Positions 34,109-43,168 of a stretch of DNA of 63,391 bases are shown here, in pieces. The stretch is from JBQLZQ01 sp052168355. GTDB taxonomy: Bacteria; Pseudomonadota; Alphaproteobacteria; DSM-16000; Inquilinaceae. A program made the translations under genes and the position numbers. Every line of letters starts with the position of its first letter. Positions within the stretch are counted from its first letter, which is position 1. The DNA is taken from the NCBI GenBank assembly GCA_052168355.1, contig JBQLZQ010000058.1:1-63391 (forward strand), read 5' to 3'. A model generated the notes under the pieces. The model was not told where the DNA came from, searched no databases, and saw nothing but the letters and a program-made list of their open reading frames with translations.

Positions 34109-36310
34109 TCAGAAGCGCGGACTTTTTGGGAAGCCCTTGGGCGGCAGCCGCCCGGCCGCGGCGCGACGGCCGATCACGGGCTCCAGATCGGTCCGGGCGA
34201 GCTGCCGCCGGCCCCAGGACAACCCCCGCTCCATGGCGAAAACGCGTACATCCGCCAGGCCCGAATCCCTGTATTTCTGAAGGATGACGCCGCGGCCGCG
34301 GGCCATCTCCGGCACCTCGTCCAGACCGAAAACCAGCAGTTTGCGGCCGGTGCTGAGCACGGCCACGCTGTCGCCGTCGACGGGCACGCAGACCTGCGCC
34401 TCGACATCGCCCGAGACATTGAGCACCTGCTTGCCGGCGCGGGTCTGGGCCTCGACCGCGGCGGCCGGCACGATGAAGCCGCGCCCGTCGGAAGCGGCGA
34501 CCAGCAGCCGCATGTCCGGGGCGGGCACCAGCAGGGCGACCGTTTCGGCGTCGTTGGGCAGATCGGTCATCAACCGCACCGGCTCGCCAAAGCCGCGCCC
34601 GCGCGGCAGCTTGTCGGCGGCCAGTGTGTAGAACCGGCCGTTGGTCGCGAACAGCAGCAACCGATCGGTGGTCTCGGCGTGCAGCACGATCGCTTCCCGG
34701 TCGCCATCCTTGTACCTGACGTCCGCGGTTTCCGTCTGATGCCCCCGGACGCTGCGGATCCAGCCCTTTTGAGACAGGAACACCGTGATCGGCTCGCGTT
34801 CGATAAAAGCCGTCAGCGGCACCACGACGGCGCTCGGCGGCTCGCCGATTTCGGTCCGCCGCCGCCCCAGGTCCGTGTCCTGACCAAACCGGGCCTTGGT
34901 CTCGGCGATCTGCGCGGCCAGGGCCTGCCGCCGCTTGGGCTCGCTGCCCAGAAGAGCCTTCAAGTTCTTCTGCTCGGCCCGCAAGGCCTTGTGTTCGCGG
35001 CGGATCTCGATCTCTTCCAGCTTGCGCAGGGCGCGCAGCCGCATGTTGAGGATGGCTTCGGCCTGGGCGTCCGTCAGACCGAACCGGGCCATCAGCTCGG
35101 CCTTGGCGTCGTCGGCCTCGCGGATGATCCGGATCACCTCGTCCAGGTTGAGGTAAGCGGTCAGATAGCCGTCCAGCATCTCCAACCGCTGGGCGATCTT
35201 CCCCAACCGGTGCTCGGTGCGCCGGACCAGGACCTGATGGCGATGGGTCAGGAACGCCACCAGGGCTTCTTTGAGGGTCATCACCCGGGGCACCCGGTCG
35301 GCGTCCAGCACATTGAGATTGAGGGATATGCGGCTTTCCAGATCGGTCTGGCGGAACAGATGTTCCATCAGCAGATCGGGATCGACGTTACGGCTCTTGG
35401 GCTCAAGCACCAGGCGGATATCGTCGGCGGATTCGTCCCGGACGTCCGTCAGCAGGGTCAGCTTCTTGTTGTTGATCAGATCGGCGATGCGTTCCACCAG
35501 ACGCGACTTCTGCACTTGATACGGAATTTCGGTCACCACGATCTGGTACTGCCCCTGAGGCAGGCTCTCCACCGCCCAGCGGGCCCGGATGCGAAAACCG
35601 CCGCGCCCGGTTTCATAGGCCTCGCGGACCGACCCGGCGGCCTCGACCAGGATCCCGCCGGTCGGCAGGTCGGGCCCGGGCACAAAGCGCAGGAGATCGG
35701 CCACGCTGGCGTCGGGCCGCTCGATCAGATGCAGCAGCGCGTCGCACAGCTCGCCGGCATTGTGCGGCGGGATCGAGGTGGCCATGCCGACGGCGATGCC
35801 CTGAGCCCCGTTGGCCAGCAGGTTGGGGAAGTTGGCCGGCAGGACCACCGGCTCCTCGCCGTCCTCGTCGTAGGTCAGCCGGAAATCAACCGTGTCCTCG
35901 TCGATGCCCTCCAGCAGGGCCTGGGCGACGGCCGTCAGCCGCGCCTCGGTGTAGCGCATGGCGGCGGCGTTATCGCCGTCGATGTTCCCGAAATTGCCCT
36001 GCCCGTCGACCAGCGGGTACCGCTGGGCGAACTCCTGCGCCAGGCGGACCAGGGCGTCATAGACCGCGACATCGCCATGGGGGTGGAACTTGCCGATCAC
36101 GTCACCGACCACGCGGGCCGACTTCTTGGGCGCCAGGTTGGGCTCCAGCCGCAACTGCCGCATGGCGAACAGCAGCCGCCGGTGCACCGGCTTCAGCCCG
36201 TCGCGCACATCCGGCAGGGACCGGGACGTGATGGTCGACAGGGCATAGCTCAGATAACGCTCGCCGAGCGCCTGGGCAAAGGGGATGGGGGGTGTTTCCG
36301 GCTGGCTCAT
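34109..36310 (-). CDS. parC: DNA topoisomerase IV subunit A
   Basis: ParC with ParE decatenates replicated chromosomes. The 733-residue protein has the breakage-reunion domain with catalytic Tyr120 (AAAMRYTEARLT), the quinolone region FHPHGDVAVYDALVRL and a C-terminal beta-pinwheel of reduced length (EREPITVFLSQKGWIRSVRG onward). Residue 81, the position of E. coli Ser80, is Val. It is the last gene of the rnc-era-recO-parC run, and its ATG overlaps the recO stop (ATGA). parE is not in the window. Confidence 0.95.
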   Translation of the reverse strand: MSQPETPPIPFAQALGERYLSYALSTITSRSLPDVRDGLKPVHRRLLFAMRQLRLEPNLAPKKSARVVGDVIGKFHPHGDVAVYDALVRLAQEFAQRYPLVDGQGNFGNIDGDNAAAMRYTEARLTAVAQALLEGIDEDTVDFRLTYDEDGEEPVVLPANFPNLLANGAQGIAVGMATSIPPHNAGELCDALLHLIERPDASVADLLRFVPGPDLPTGGILVEAAGSVREAYETGRGGFRIRARWAVESLPQGQYQIVVTEIPYQVQKSRLVERIADLINNKKLTLLTDVRDESADDIRLVLEPKSRNVDPDLLMEHLFRQTDLESRISLNLNVLDADRVPRVMTLKEALVAFLTHRHQVLVRRTEHRLGKIAQRLEMLDGYLTAYLNLDEVIRIIREADDAKAELMARFGLTDAQAEAILNMRLRALRKLEEIEIRREHKALRAEQKNLKALLGSEPKRRQALAAQIAETKARFGQDTDLGRRRTEIGEPPSAVVVPLTAFIEREPITVFLSQKGWIRSVRGHQTETADVRYKDGDREAIVLHAETTDRLLLFATNGRFYTLAADKLPRGRGFGEPVRLMTDLPNDAETVALLVPAPDMRLLVAASDGRGFIVPAAAVEAQTRAGKQVLNVSGDVEAQVCVPVDGDSVAVLSTGRKLLVFGLDEVPEMARGRGVILQKYRDSGLADVRVFAMERGLSWGRRQLARTDLEPVIGRRAAAGRLPPKGFPKSPRF

Positions 36311-37044
36311 GAGTCGGCAGTACTACCAGATGAAGTGGCCCATTTGCGATAGCGTTCTACATAGCGCGTCCGGGCGTCGGGGATGGCCGACCAGGTCTGG
36401 CCGAACAGATTGCGCTGCAGGAAGTGCCCCGTCAGCTCCAGCCCGCTCAGGACGGCGGCGGGGTCGGCCTCCCCCTCGCCGACCAGAAAGCCGGGAAGCG
36501 GCAACAGCCGGTCGCGATAGGCCGCGCCGCCCGAGCGCGACACGGCCCGGCCGGTCCGGGGGCTGACATAGACGAGATCGTCCTCGGCCCCCGTGACGGC
36601 GCAGCGGGTCAGATCCAGGCCGAACCCCAGGGCGCCCAGCAACCCGATCTCCCACTGCACATAGGCGGCGTCCCAGACGGGTCCGTCCAGGACGTCGAGC
36701 AGGGCCGCCAGTCCGGCGAACACCGCGGGTTGGTCCTGACGTTCCGGCACGGCCGCTTCGACCAGGGCGCACGCCGACACCAGGGCGGCCAGGCCCAGTG
36801 GCGCGTCCATCAAGGCGGCCGCCACACCGTCCACGGGCTCCAGCGCATAGCTTCCCAGCTGGTCGGCAAGCCGTGCCCGCCACACCGCCCGAACCCGCGT
36901 TCCCGGCTGCAGCCCGGCCCGGACCTTCTGGCCCCGTACCAGCCCGGCATGACGGCCATGGCCGGCGGTCATGAGCATGACGATCGTACCGCTTTCCCCG
37001 TGGCGTCGGGTCGACAGTACGATTGCGTCGTCGCGCCATTCCAT
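36307..37044 (-). CDS. recO: DNA repair protein RecO
   Basis: RecO loads RecA at gaps together with RecR. The 245-residue protein starts MEWRDDAIVLSTRRHGESG, the canonical N-terminal OB-fold start, with GAAGGT upstream. Five further codons lead to a TTG at 37059. The helical C-terminal domain includes WEIGLLGALGFGLDLTRCAV, followed by SPRTGRAVS. The four-cysteine zinc site of some RecO proteins is absent, as is usual in this group. Gene order era-recO is conserved. Confidence 0.95.
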   Translation of the reverse strand: MEWRDDAIVLSTRRHGESGTIVMLMTAGHGRHAGLVRGQKVRAGLQPGTRVRAVWRARLADQLGSYALEPVDGVAAALMDAPLGLAALVSACALVEAAVPERQDQPAVFAGLAALLDVLDGPVWDAAYVQWEIGLLGALGFGLDLTRCAVTGAEDDLVYVSPRTGRAVSRSGGAAYRDRLLPLPGFLVGEGEADPAAVLSGLELTGHFLQRNLFGQTWSAIPDARTRYVERYRKWATSSGSTADS

Positions 37045-37078
37045 GATTCGGACCTTCAACCTCGGACAATTGGCGCGC

Positions 37079-37978
37079 TCAAGCGTCGAAGTTGAGGCCC
37101 CACATCCGATAATGCTGTGGATCTTCAGACCAGTCCGCCCTGACCTTCACAAATAGATTAAGGTGCACGCGGCGGTCGAGCAAATCCTCGAGCTCGGCCC
37201 GCGCAGCCGATCCGATCGCCTTGATCGTACGCCCGCCCTTGCCGAGGATGATGGGTTTCTGACTGTCCCGTTGAACGTACACGATCTGGCCGACACGGAT
37301 GCTGCCATCGGCCAATGGCTCCCAGCTTTCGGTCTCGACCGCCGCGGCGTAGGGCAGTTCCTGGTGCAGCTTATGAAAGATCTGTTCGCGGGTGATCTCG
37401 GCCGCGAAAAGCCGTTGCGGCAGATCCGTGAGCTGATCGGGTGGAAACAGAAAGGGTCCCTCGGGGACGGCGGCGGCCAGGTGCCGACGCAGATCCCCCA
37501 CCCCGTCTCCTGTCAGGGCCGAAATCATGAAGATGTCGCTGAAATCGCCGTGTGCGTTGAGGTCGGCGGCCATGCCCAGCAGCCTGTCGCGGCGCACCTG
37601 ATCGACCTTGTTGAGCGCCACAACGGCGCGCCGGCCAGTTTTTTTCAGCTTGGCGACGATGGATTGCGACTCGGCGCCGATGGTGCCGTGGGCCGCATCA
37701 ATCAGCAGCACGACGATGTCGGCATCGGCCGCGCCCTGCCACGCGGCGGCCACCATGGCCCGGTCCAGGCGCTTTTTCGGCGCAAAGATCCCCGGCGTGT
37801 CGACAAAGACAAGCTGGCTGTCGCCTTCCATGACAATGCCCAGAACCCGGGCCCGGGTGGTCTGCACCTTTGGCGACACGATGGCCACCTTGGTGCCGAC
37901 CAGACTGTTCATCAGGGTGGATTTTCCGGCGTTGGGCGCACCGATCAGGCCGACGAAACCGGCGCGGGTGGCGGTCAC
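37079..37978 (-). CDS. era: GTPase Era
   Basis: Era is an essential GTPase for 16S rRNA maturation and 30S assembly. The 299-residue protein has G1 GAPNAGKS at residues 13-20, the DTPGIFAPKKRLDRAM switch region, NKVD, and a C-terminal KH domain (SQKPIILGKGGRTIKAIG, then NLFVKVRADWSEDP). The start is a GTG overlapping the rnc stop (GTGA). Confidence 0.98.
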   Translation of the reverse strand: MTATRAGFVGLIGAPNAGKSTLMNSLVGTKVAIVSPKVQTTRARVLGIVMEGDSQLVFVDTPGIFAPKKRLDRAMVAAAWQGAADADIVVLLIDAAHGTIGAESQSIVAKLKKTGRRAVVALNKVDQVRRDRLLGMAADLNAHGDFSDIFMISALTGDGVGDLRRHLAAAVPEGPFLFPPDQLTDLPQRLFAAEITREQIFHKLHQELPYAAAVETESWEPLADGSIRVGQIVYVQRDSQKPIILGKGGRTIKAIGSAARAELEDLLDRRVHLNLFVKVRADWSEDPQHYRMWGLNFDA

Positions 37979-38679
37979 GCCGACCGCACCCGGTCAAGAA
38001 GGGCGCTGGCCGCCGCTTTGGCCGCCAGTTGCTTGGACGGTCCGGTGCCGATCGCCGGCCGCCGGCCGCGCACCGTCACCCGGACCTCGAACACCGGCTC
38101 GTGGTCGGGACCGCTGCGGCCCAGGGTCTCATAAGACGGCAGGGGCAGGCCGAGCCCCTGGGCCCATTCCTGCAGGGCGGTCTTGGGGTCCTCGGGCGGC
38201 GCCAGGTTGCGGTCGATGCGCCCGGCGAAGGCGGTGCGTACGAACCGTTCGGCGACGTCGAGCCCACCATCGAGGTAGAGGGCGGCGATCACCGCTTCGT
38301 ACGCATCCGACAGGATAGCCAGGCTGTCGCGGCCGCCCGCCTCCTCCTCGCCGGCGGAGAGCAGCAGAAATGGCCCAAGCCCGATCGAATTCGCCACCTC
38401 GGCCAGGCTGTCACGACGGACCAGGGCGGAATAGCGCTTGGCGATCGCGCCCTCGGCCTCATCGGGGAACAACTCCATCAGCCATTCGGCGATCACCAAC
38501 CCCAGCACCCGGTCGCCGAGAAACTCCAGGCGCTCGTAGCCGAACCGCGCCCGCCCCCGGCCGCTGGCGTCCAGGCTGGGATGAGTCATGGCTTCGCGCA
38601 GAAGGTGCGGTTTCTTGAAGTCGTGCCCAAGAATGCCGGCGAGGGCCGCGGCATCGAACCCCGGATGGCTATCGACCAT
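37975..38679 (-). CDS. rnc: Ribonuclease III
   Basis: RNase III cleaves double-stranded RNA in rRNA precursors and many mRNAs. The 234 residues contain the signature ERLEFLGDRVLGLVI at 49-63 with the metal-binding Glu and Asp, the second acidic site SDAYEAVIAALYLDGG, and a C-terminal dsRNA-binding domain (DPKTALQEWAQGLGLPLPSY to KQLAAKAAASALLD). It is 12 bp downstream of lepB and coupled to era. Confidence 0.98.
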   Translation of the reverse strand: MVDSHPGFDAAALAGILGHDFKKPHLLREAMTHPSLDASGRGRARFGYERLEFLGDRVLGLVIAEWLMELFPDEAEGAIAKRYSALVRRDSLAEVANSIGLGPFLLLSAGEEEAGGRDSLAILSDAYEAVIAALYLDGGLDVAERFVRTAFAGRIDRNLAPPEDPKTALQEWAQGLGLPLPSYETLGRSGPDHEPVFEVRVTVRGRRPAIGTGPSKQLAAKAAASALLDRVRSA

Positions 38680-38691
38680 GGCGATCAGGCG

Positions 38692-39438
38692 TCAATCCAC
38701 CCCGGTGAAGAGGCGGTTCCAGCGGAGAGATGTCGGCCATTTCCAGACCTGCCAGAAGCTGGCATCCTCGAGGCTGAACCAGATGACTTCGGCCCGGCCG
38801 ACCAGGTTTTCCTCGGGCACGGGACCGATACGGCGGCTGTCCTGGCTGTTGTCGCGGGAATCGCCCATGAAGAAGTAATGGCCCTCCGGCACCAGGAACT
38901 CCGTCGTGTTGTCCATCACCTGCTCGTCGCTGATTTCCTCGATGGTGTAGGAGCGGCCGTTGGGCAGGGTTTCGATGTAGCGCGTGGTTTCCCGCCGACC
39001 GGTCTGATTGACGTCCAGCAGGCCGCCGACCCGTTCCCGCTCGATCAGGGTTCCGTTGATGTAGAGCCGCCCCTCTCGCACCTGAATGCGGTCGCCGGGC
39101 AAGCCGATCAGGCGCTTGATGAAATCGACGGAGGTGTCACTCGGTTCCCGGAACACGATGACATCGCCCCGCTCCGGCTCGCCGCCAAGAACACGCCCGT
39201 CGAACAGCGGCAGGCCAAAGGCCAGTGTATAGCGGCTGTAGCCATAACTGTACTTGGAGACGAACAGATAGTCGCCGACCAGCAGCGTTGGAACCATCGA
39301 TCCGGACGGGATGTTAAAGGGCTCAAACGCAAAGGTACGCACCGTCAACGCGATCAAAACGGCGTACACCACCGTGCGGACCGTTTCGGCGACGCCGCCG
39401 GATTTCTTTGCTGCCATGAAAGGGTCCGCCTTGGTCAT
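38692..39438 (-). CDS. lepB: Signal peptidase I
   Basis: LepB removes signal peptides from exported proteins at the inner membrane. The 248-residue protein has one N-terminal helix (VRTVVYAVLIALTVRTFAF), the catalytic Ser47 in NIPSGSMVPTLL, the general-base Lys108 in DFIKRLIGLPGD and the conserved GHYFFMGDSRDNSQDSR box. The ATG overlaps the acpS stop (ATGA), the usual acpS-lepB-rnc coupling. Confidence 0.98.
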   Translation of the reverse strand: MTKADPFMAAKKSGGVAETVRTVVYAVLIALTVRTFAFEPFNIPSGSMVPTLLVGDYLFVSKYSYGYSRYTLAFGLPLFDGRVLGGEPERGDVIVFREPSDTSVDFIKRLIGLPGDRIQVREGRLYINGTLIERERVGGLLDVNQTGRRETTRYIETLPNGRSYTIEEISDEQVMDNTTEFLVPEGHYFFMGDSRDNSQDSRRIGPVPEENLVGRAEVIWFSLEDASFWQVWKWPTSLRWNRLFTGVD

Positions 39439-39899
39439 AATCGGGTCCCTGTATCGGCTTCTCCCACCGCGAAATCAACCCCGCCCGGCGGGCCGGTTCG
39501 GTCGTCCGCCACCGCCGAGATCACCACCACGGCCTGGGCCTGAGGAAAGTCGTCGGTGATGGTCAGATGGATCACCGCCCGCATGCCCGCCGGGGTCATC
39601 CAGCGCAGCCTTTCCAGGGCGCCGCCGGTCAGGCGCACCGTGGGCTGGCCGCCCGGCAGGTTGACAACGCCCATGTCCCGCCAGAACACGCCGCGCCGAA
39701 GACCGGTGCCCAGCGCCTTGGCGCACGCCTCCTTGGCCGCGAATCGCTTGGCGTAGCTGGCCGCCCGCAGCCGGCGCCGGTCGGATTTGCGCCGCTCCGT
39801 CTCCGTATAGACCCGATCGAGGAACCGGTCTCCAAAACGGTCGAGGGTCTTCTCGATCCGCCGGATATCGATGATGTCGTTGCCGATACCCAGAATCAT
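39435..39899 (-). CDS. acpS: Holo-[acyl-carrier-protein] synthase
   Basis: AcpS transfers phosphopantetheine from CoA to acyl carrier protein. The N-terminus MILGIGNDIIDIRRIE contains the metal-binding Asp8, and KRFAAKEACAKALG holds the second metal residue. The 154 residues include a slightly long C-terminal tail (after VVVISAVADD) beyond the usual 120-140. It lies 43 bp downstream of rsh. pdxJ, often between them in alphaproteobacteria, is absent. Confidence 0.95.
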   Translation of the reverse strand: MILGIGNDIIDIRRIEKTLDRFGDRFLDRVYTETERRKSDRRRLRAASYAKRFAAKEACAKALGTGLRRGVFWRDMGVVNLPGGQPTVRLTGGALERLRWMTPAGMRAVIHLTITDDFPQAQAVVVISAVADDRTGPPGGVDFAVGEADTGTRL

Positions 39900-39942
39900 G
39901 GCGTGGCGGCGCCAGGTGGAAATGGGCCCTGTCCCTGTACGG

Positions 39943-42096
39943 TCATCCGCTGCGCGCCCGGTCGACGGTGCTGATCACCGGGGTGGCCCGCAGGGCGGCC
40001 ACGATGTTGCTAAGATGCTTCACGTCGGCCACGTCGATATCGACCAGGAGTTCGAAAAAATCGGTCGAGCGGTGGGTGATCTTCATGTTGGTGATATTGC
40101 CGCCGTTCTTGCCGATCACGGTCGACAGAGTGCCCAGGCTGCCCGGCTCGTTGGCGATCACGGCGTGGAGCCGCCCGACATGGTCCATGGTGCCCTCGCC
40201 ATCCTGTTCCCAGCTGACGTCAAGCCAGCGCTCGGGCATCTCGTAGAAGCTTTCCAGCGTCTCGCAATCGATGGTGTGGATGGTCACGCCCTTGCCGGTG
40301 GTCACGATGCCGACGATGCGATCCCCCGGTATCGGGTGGCAGCAACGGGCATAGTGCACCGCCAGGCCGCGCACCAGGCCGCGGATGGGAACCGGACGGT
40401 CGCCGCCGCCGGCATTGCGGCGGGCGCGGTTGAGCGGCACCAGCTTGCCGGTCTTGGCGCCCTCGGCGGCCCGATGACCTGGAAAAACGGCGTTGAAGAC
40501 ATCCCGCGCCGGTGTCAGCCCGGCGCCCACGCTGGCATAGACATCGTCCGCCTGAGCCGCCTTGAAGGCCTTGAGAACGCCTTCGATGGCTTTTTCGGTG
40601 AAATCGTAGCCTTCCTGGCGAAACAGCTTCTGCACCATCGCCTTGCCGAGTTCGGCATACTGGTCGCGCTGCTGCAGGCGGACGAAGCGCCGGATACGGG
40701 CCCTGGCCTTGCCGGTAACCGCGAACCGTTCCCATTCCGGCGACGGCGTCGAGGTTCGCGACGTGATGATTTCCACCTGATCGCCGTTCTGAAGCCGATG
40801 GCGCAGCGGCAGAAGCCGGCCGTTGATCTTGGCCCCGACGCAGCGGTCGCCGACCTCCGAATGAACCGCGTAGGCAAAGTCGACCGGCGTCGCGCCCTGG
40901 GGCAGCGCGATCAGCAAGCCCTTGGGCGTAAAGCAAAAAACCTGGTCCTGGAACAGCTCCAGCTTGGTGTGTTCGAGAAATTCCTGGGGCGCGGTGGCGT
41001 CCTCGAGAATGTCGAGCAGTTCCCGAAGCCACCGATATTCGGGGCCGTCCTGGGCCGCGCGCCCCTGCTTGTAGGCCCAATGGGCCGCGACGCCCAGCTC
41101 GGCCACCTCGTGCATGTCCCGGGTGCGGATCTGGATCTCGATACGCTGCCGCAGGGGACCGATCACCGCCGTATGCAACGAACGATAGCCGTTTGGCTTG
41201 GGCGTCGAGATGTAGTCCTTGAATCGGTTGGGCAGCGAGGCGTACTTGCTGTGCAGAATGCCAAGCGATTGATAACAATCGGCAATATCGTCCACCGCCA
41301 CGCGAAAGGCCATGATGTCGAAGATCTGCTCGAACGACACGTTCTTCTGCTGCATCTTCCGCCAGATCGAATAGGGGCGTTTCTCCCGCCCCGTGACCGA
41401 CGCCACGACACCGCCCTCGGCCAAAGCCTCTGTCAGTTCCTCGATAATCCGGGCGGTACGGTCGGCGCCTTCCTGGCGCAGCTTCGACAGCCGCACCACG
41501 ACGCTGTCATAGGCTTCGAAATTGAGGTGGTAGAAGGCCAGGTCCTCAAGTTCGTCCTTGACGCCGTGCATGCCGATCCGTTCAGCGAGAGGGGCATAGA
41601 TTTCAAGGGTTTCGCGGGCGATACGTGTCCTTTTCTCCTCCTCCGTCACCGCCCCGAGAGTTCGCATGTTGTGCAGCCGGTCGGCCAGCTTGACCAAGAG
41701 GACCCGGATATCCTTCGACATCGCCAAGACCAATTTGCGGAAATTCTCCGCCTGCTTGGACTGGGAGTTCTGGAGTTCCAACTGCGACAGCTTGGTCACG
41801 CCGTCGACAAGCTGCGCAATCTCGGCCCCGAACAGATCCCTGATCTGCCTGGGCGTCGCCACCGTGTCCTCCACGGTGTCGTGCAACAGACCGGTCACGA
41901 TCGATCCCGTGTCCAGCTTCATGCCGGCCAGGATCCCGGCCACCTCGAGCGGGTGCAGAAAATAGGGATCGCCCGAGGCACGCCGCTGCTTGCCGTGAGC
42001 GCTCATGGAAAAAACATAAGCCCGGTTGATGAGGTCTTCGTCGGCCCCCGGGTCATAGGCCTTGACGCGCTCGACCAGTTCATACTGGCGGATCAT
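39943..42096 (-). CDS. rsh: Bifunctional (p)ppGpp synthetase/hydrolase, RelA/SpoT family
   Basis: The 717-residue enzyme makes and degrades the stringent alarmone. The HD hydrolase domain is intact (YFLHPLEVAGILAGMKLDT, then GLLHDTVEDT and VKLADRLHNMRTL). The synthetase domain shows GREKRPYSIWRKMQQKNVSF and PKPNGYRSLHTAVIGP. A TGS domain (FCFTPKGLLIALPQGATPVD) and a C-terminal ACT domain follow. Both catalytic halves look active, as expected for the single Rsh of alphaproteobacteria. It lies directly downstream of rpoZ, the common rpoZ-spoT pairing. Confidence 0.97.
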   Translation of the reverse strand: MIRQYELVERVKAYDPGADEDLINRAYVFSMSAHGKQRRASGDPYFLHPLEVAGILAGMKLDTGSIVTGLLHDTVEDTVATPRQIRDLFGAEIAQLVDGVTKLSQLELQNSQSKQAENFRKLVLAMSKDIRVLLVKLADRLHNMRTLGAVTEEEKRTRIARETLEIYAPLAERIGMHGVKDELEDLAFYHLNFEAYDSVVVRLSKLRQEGADRTARIIEELTEALAEGGVVASVTGREKRPYSIWRKMQQKNVSFEQIFDIMAFRVAVDDIADCYQSLGILHSKYASLPNRFKDYISTPKPNGYRSLHTAVIGPLRQRIEIQIRTRDMHEVAELGVAAHWAYKQGRAAQDGPEYRWLRELLDILEDATAPQEFLEHTKLELFQDQVFCFTPKGLLIALPQGATPVDFAYAVHSEVGDRCVGAKINGRLLPLRHRLQNGDQVEIITSRTSTPSPEWERFAVTGKARARIRRFVRLQQRDQYAELGKAMVQKLFRQEGYDFTEKAIEGVLKAFKAAQADDVYASVGAGLTPARDVFNAVFPGHRAAEGAKTGKLVPLNRARRNAGGGDRPVPIRGLVRGLAVHYARCCHPIPGDRIVGIVTTGKGVTIHTIDCETLESFYEMPERWLDVSWEQDGEGTMDHVGRLHAVIANEPGSLGTLSTVIGKNGGNITNMKITHRSTDFFELLVDIDVADVKHLSNIVAALRATPVISTVDRARSG

Positions 42097-42166
42097 GGCG
42101 CCCTGCCTGTGGCTTCCCTAACGCCGTTGGGTCCACCGCGCCAGGACGATGGGCGGAGGGGTTCGG

Positions 42167-42625
42167 TCAGGGGCGTTCGTCCTCGCCGGGATCCGAGGCG
42201 TTCCCTTCGATGTCGGCATCGGCGTCGCTCGGCGCATCGGCTCTGCCTTCGACGGCCGCCAGCAGCAGATCGACCTCATCCTCTGAGATCTCGTCCTCCG
42301 GCACCGCCTGGGCGGCCGCATCGGCGGCCAAGCTTTGCTGCAGAAACTCTTCCTCACCGGCCATCAGATCGATGATATCGTCCTCGGAATCGTCCATTTC
42401 CACGTGCCGCTGCCGCTCGCGGACCAAGGACTCGCTCAATTCATCGATGGACACGGTCTTTTCAGCAATCTCCCGCAAGGCGACCACCGGGTTCTTGTCG
42501 TTGTCGCGATCCACGGTCAGCGATCCGCCAGCGGCGATTTCCCGGCCCCGCTGTGCCGCCACCATCACCAGTTCGAACCGGTTGGGGATCTCAACAATAC
42601 AATCTTCGACCGTGACGCGCGCCAT
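42167..42625 (-). CDS. rpoZ: RNA polymerase omega subunit
   Basis: The start MARVTVEDCIVEIPNRFELV is the canonical omega N-terminus. An in-frame ATG at 42655 adds ten unsupported residues. The core region includes VMVAAQRGREIA and DNDKNPVVALREIAEKTVS. The 152 residues include a long acidic C-terminal tail (after about residue 80, rich in Asp and Glu) typical of alphaproteobacterial RpoZ. Omega aids polymerase assembly and, in enterobacteria, contributes to a ppGpp site. Its neighbour is rsh. Confidence 0.96.
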   Translation of the reverse strand: MARVTVEDCIVEIPNRFELVMVAAQRGREIAAGGSLTVDRDNDKNPVVALREIAEKTVSIDELSESLVRERQRHVEMDDSEDDIIDLMAGEEEFLQQSLAADAAAQAVPEDEISEDEVDLLLAAVEGRADAPSDADADIEGNASDPGEDERP

Positions 42626-43168
42626 TGACCAGACTCTCCGAAACACCAATTCCAACGGTGAGATATAGGGGGCGTCCGACCGAGGCGCAAGGACGATAAG
42701 CGTAGCGCGGGGACGTCTTGCACGCCCAGAGTTTCACACACCCAGAGTTTTTCGGCATCCAGTCCTTAGAATGATTATAATATACACCGAGTCGGACAGC
42801 CCTGGTTTTACAGCCAAGGACTTGTGCAAATATTCTCCCAAATATCGAGGGTATTTATAAAAATACAATATAATCATGTGTTTCACGTGAAAATAAGCGG
42901 CCAATGTTTATTTTTTGTTAACTACAAACAATCCGGTTTTACTATAGAAAATCCCACGGGCAGAGTTCTTCATGCACGGTCAATTACGACATGTTGTCGA
43001 TCCAAATATCAGGACGATGGAAACACGGTGAGTCATACCCATCTATTTGGGATTGCCGCCGCTTCCTATTTGGAACCCTCCCCTGCAACAGGCGTTAAGG
43101 ATATGACACCGGCAATCCTGAGGACTCCGGCCCCATGGCCAAAAAGCTATATCCGAGAAGGTTGAGAG
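42626..43168. other. Large AT-rich non-coding island between rpoZ and the NYN gene
   Basis: This 543-bp divergent spacer holds no convincing gene. From about 42760 to 42970 it is strikingly AT-rich for this genome. It contains TATAAT at 42776-42781, a 6-bp inverted repeat GTATTTATAAAAATAC at 42851-42866, and the parS-like palindrome at 42879-42894. CCCAGAGTTT occurs twice 16 bp apart (42725 and 42741). The features point to control or chromosome-organising function rather than coding. Confidence 0.7.
42879..42894. other. Candidate parS centromere site (ParB binding)
   Basis: TGTTTCACGTGAAAAT matches the widely conserved bacterial parS consensus TGTTTCACGTGAAACA at 14 of 16 positions, with the central 12-bp palindrome TTTCACGTGAAA perfect. 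It lies in the AT-rich non-coding island. ParB would load here and recruit SMC. No parA or parB gene is in the window, so the call rests on the site alone. Confidence 0.55.

Noticed and set aside
42824..43165. 113-residue plus-strand frame in the AT-rich island
   Set aside because: No recognisable domain, no good ribosome-binding site and composition typical of non-coding AT-rich DNA. It covers the parS-like site and the NYN leader.
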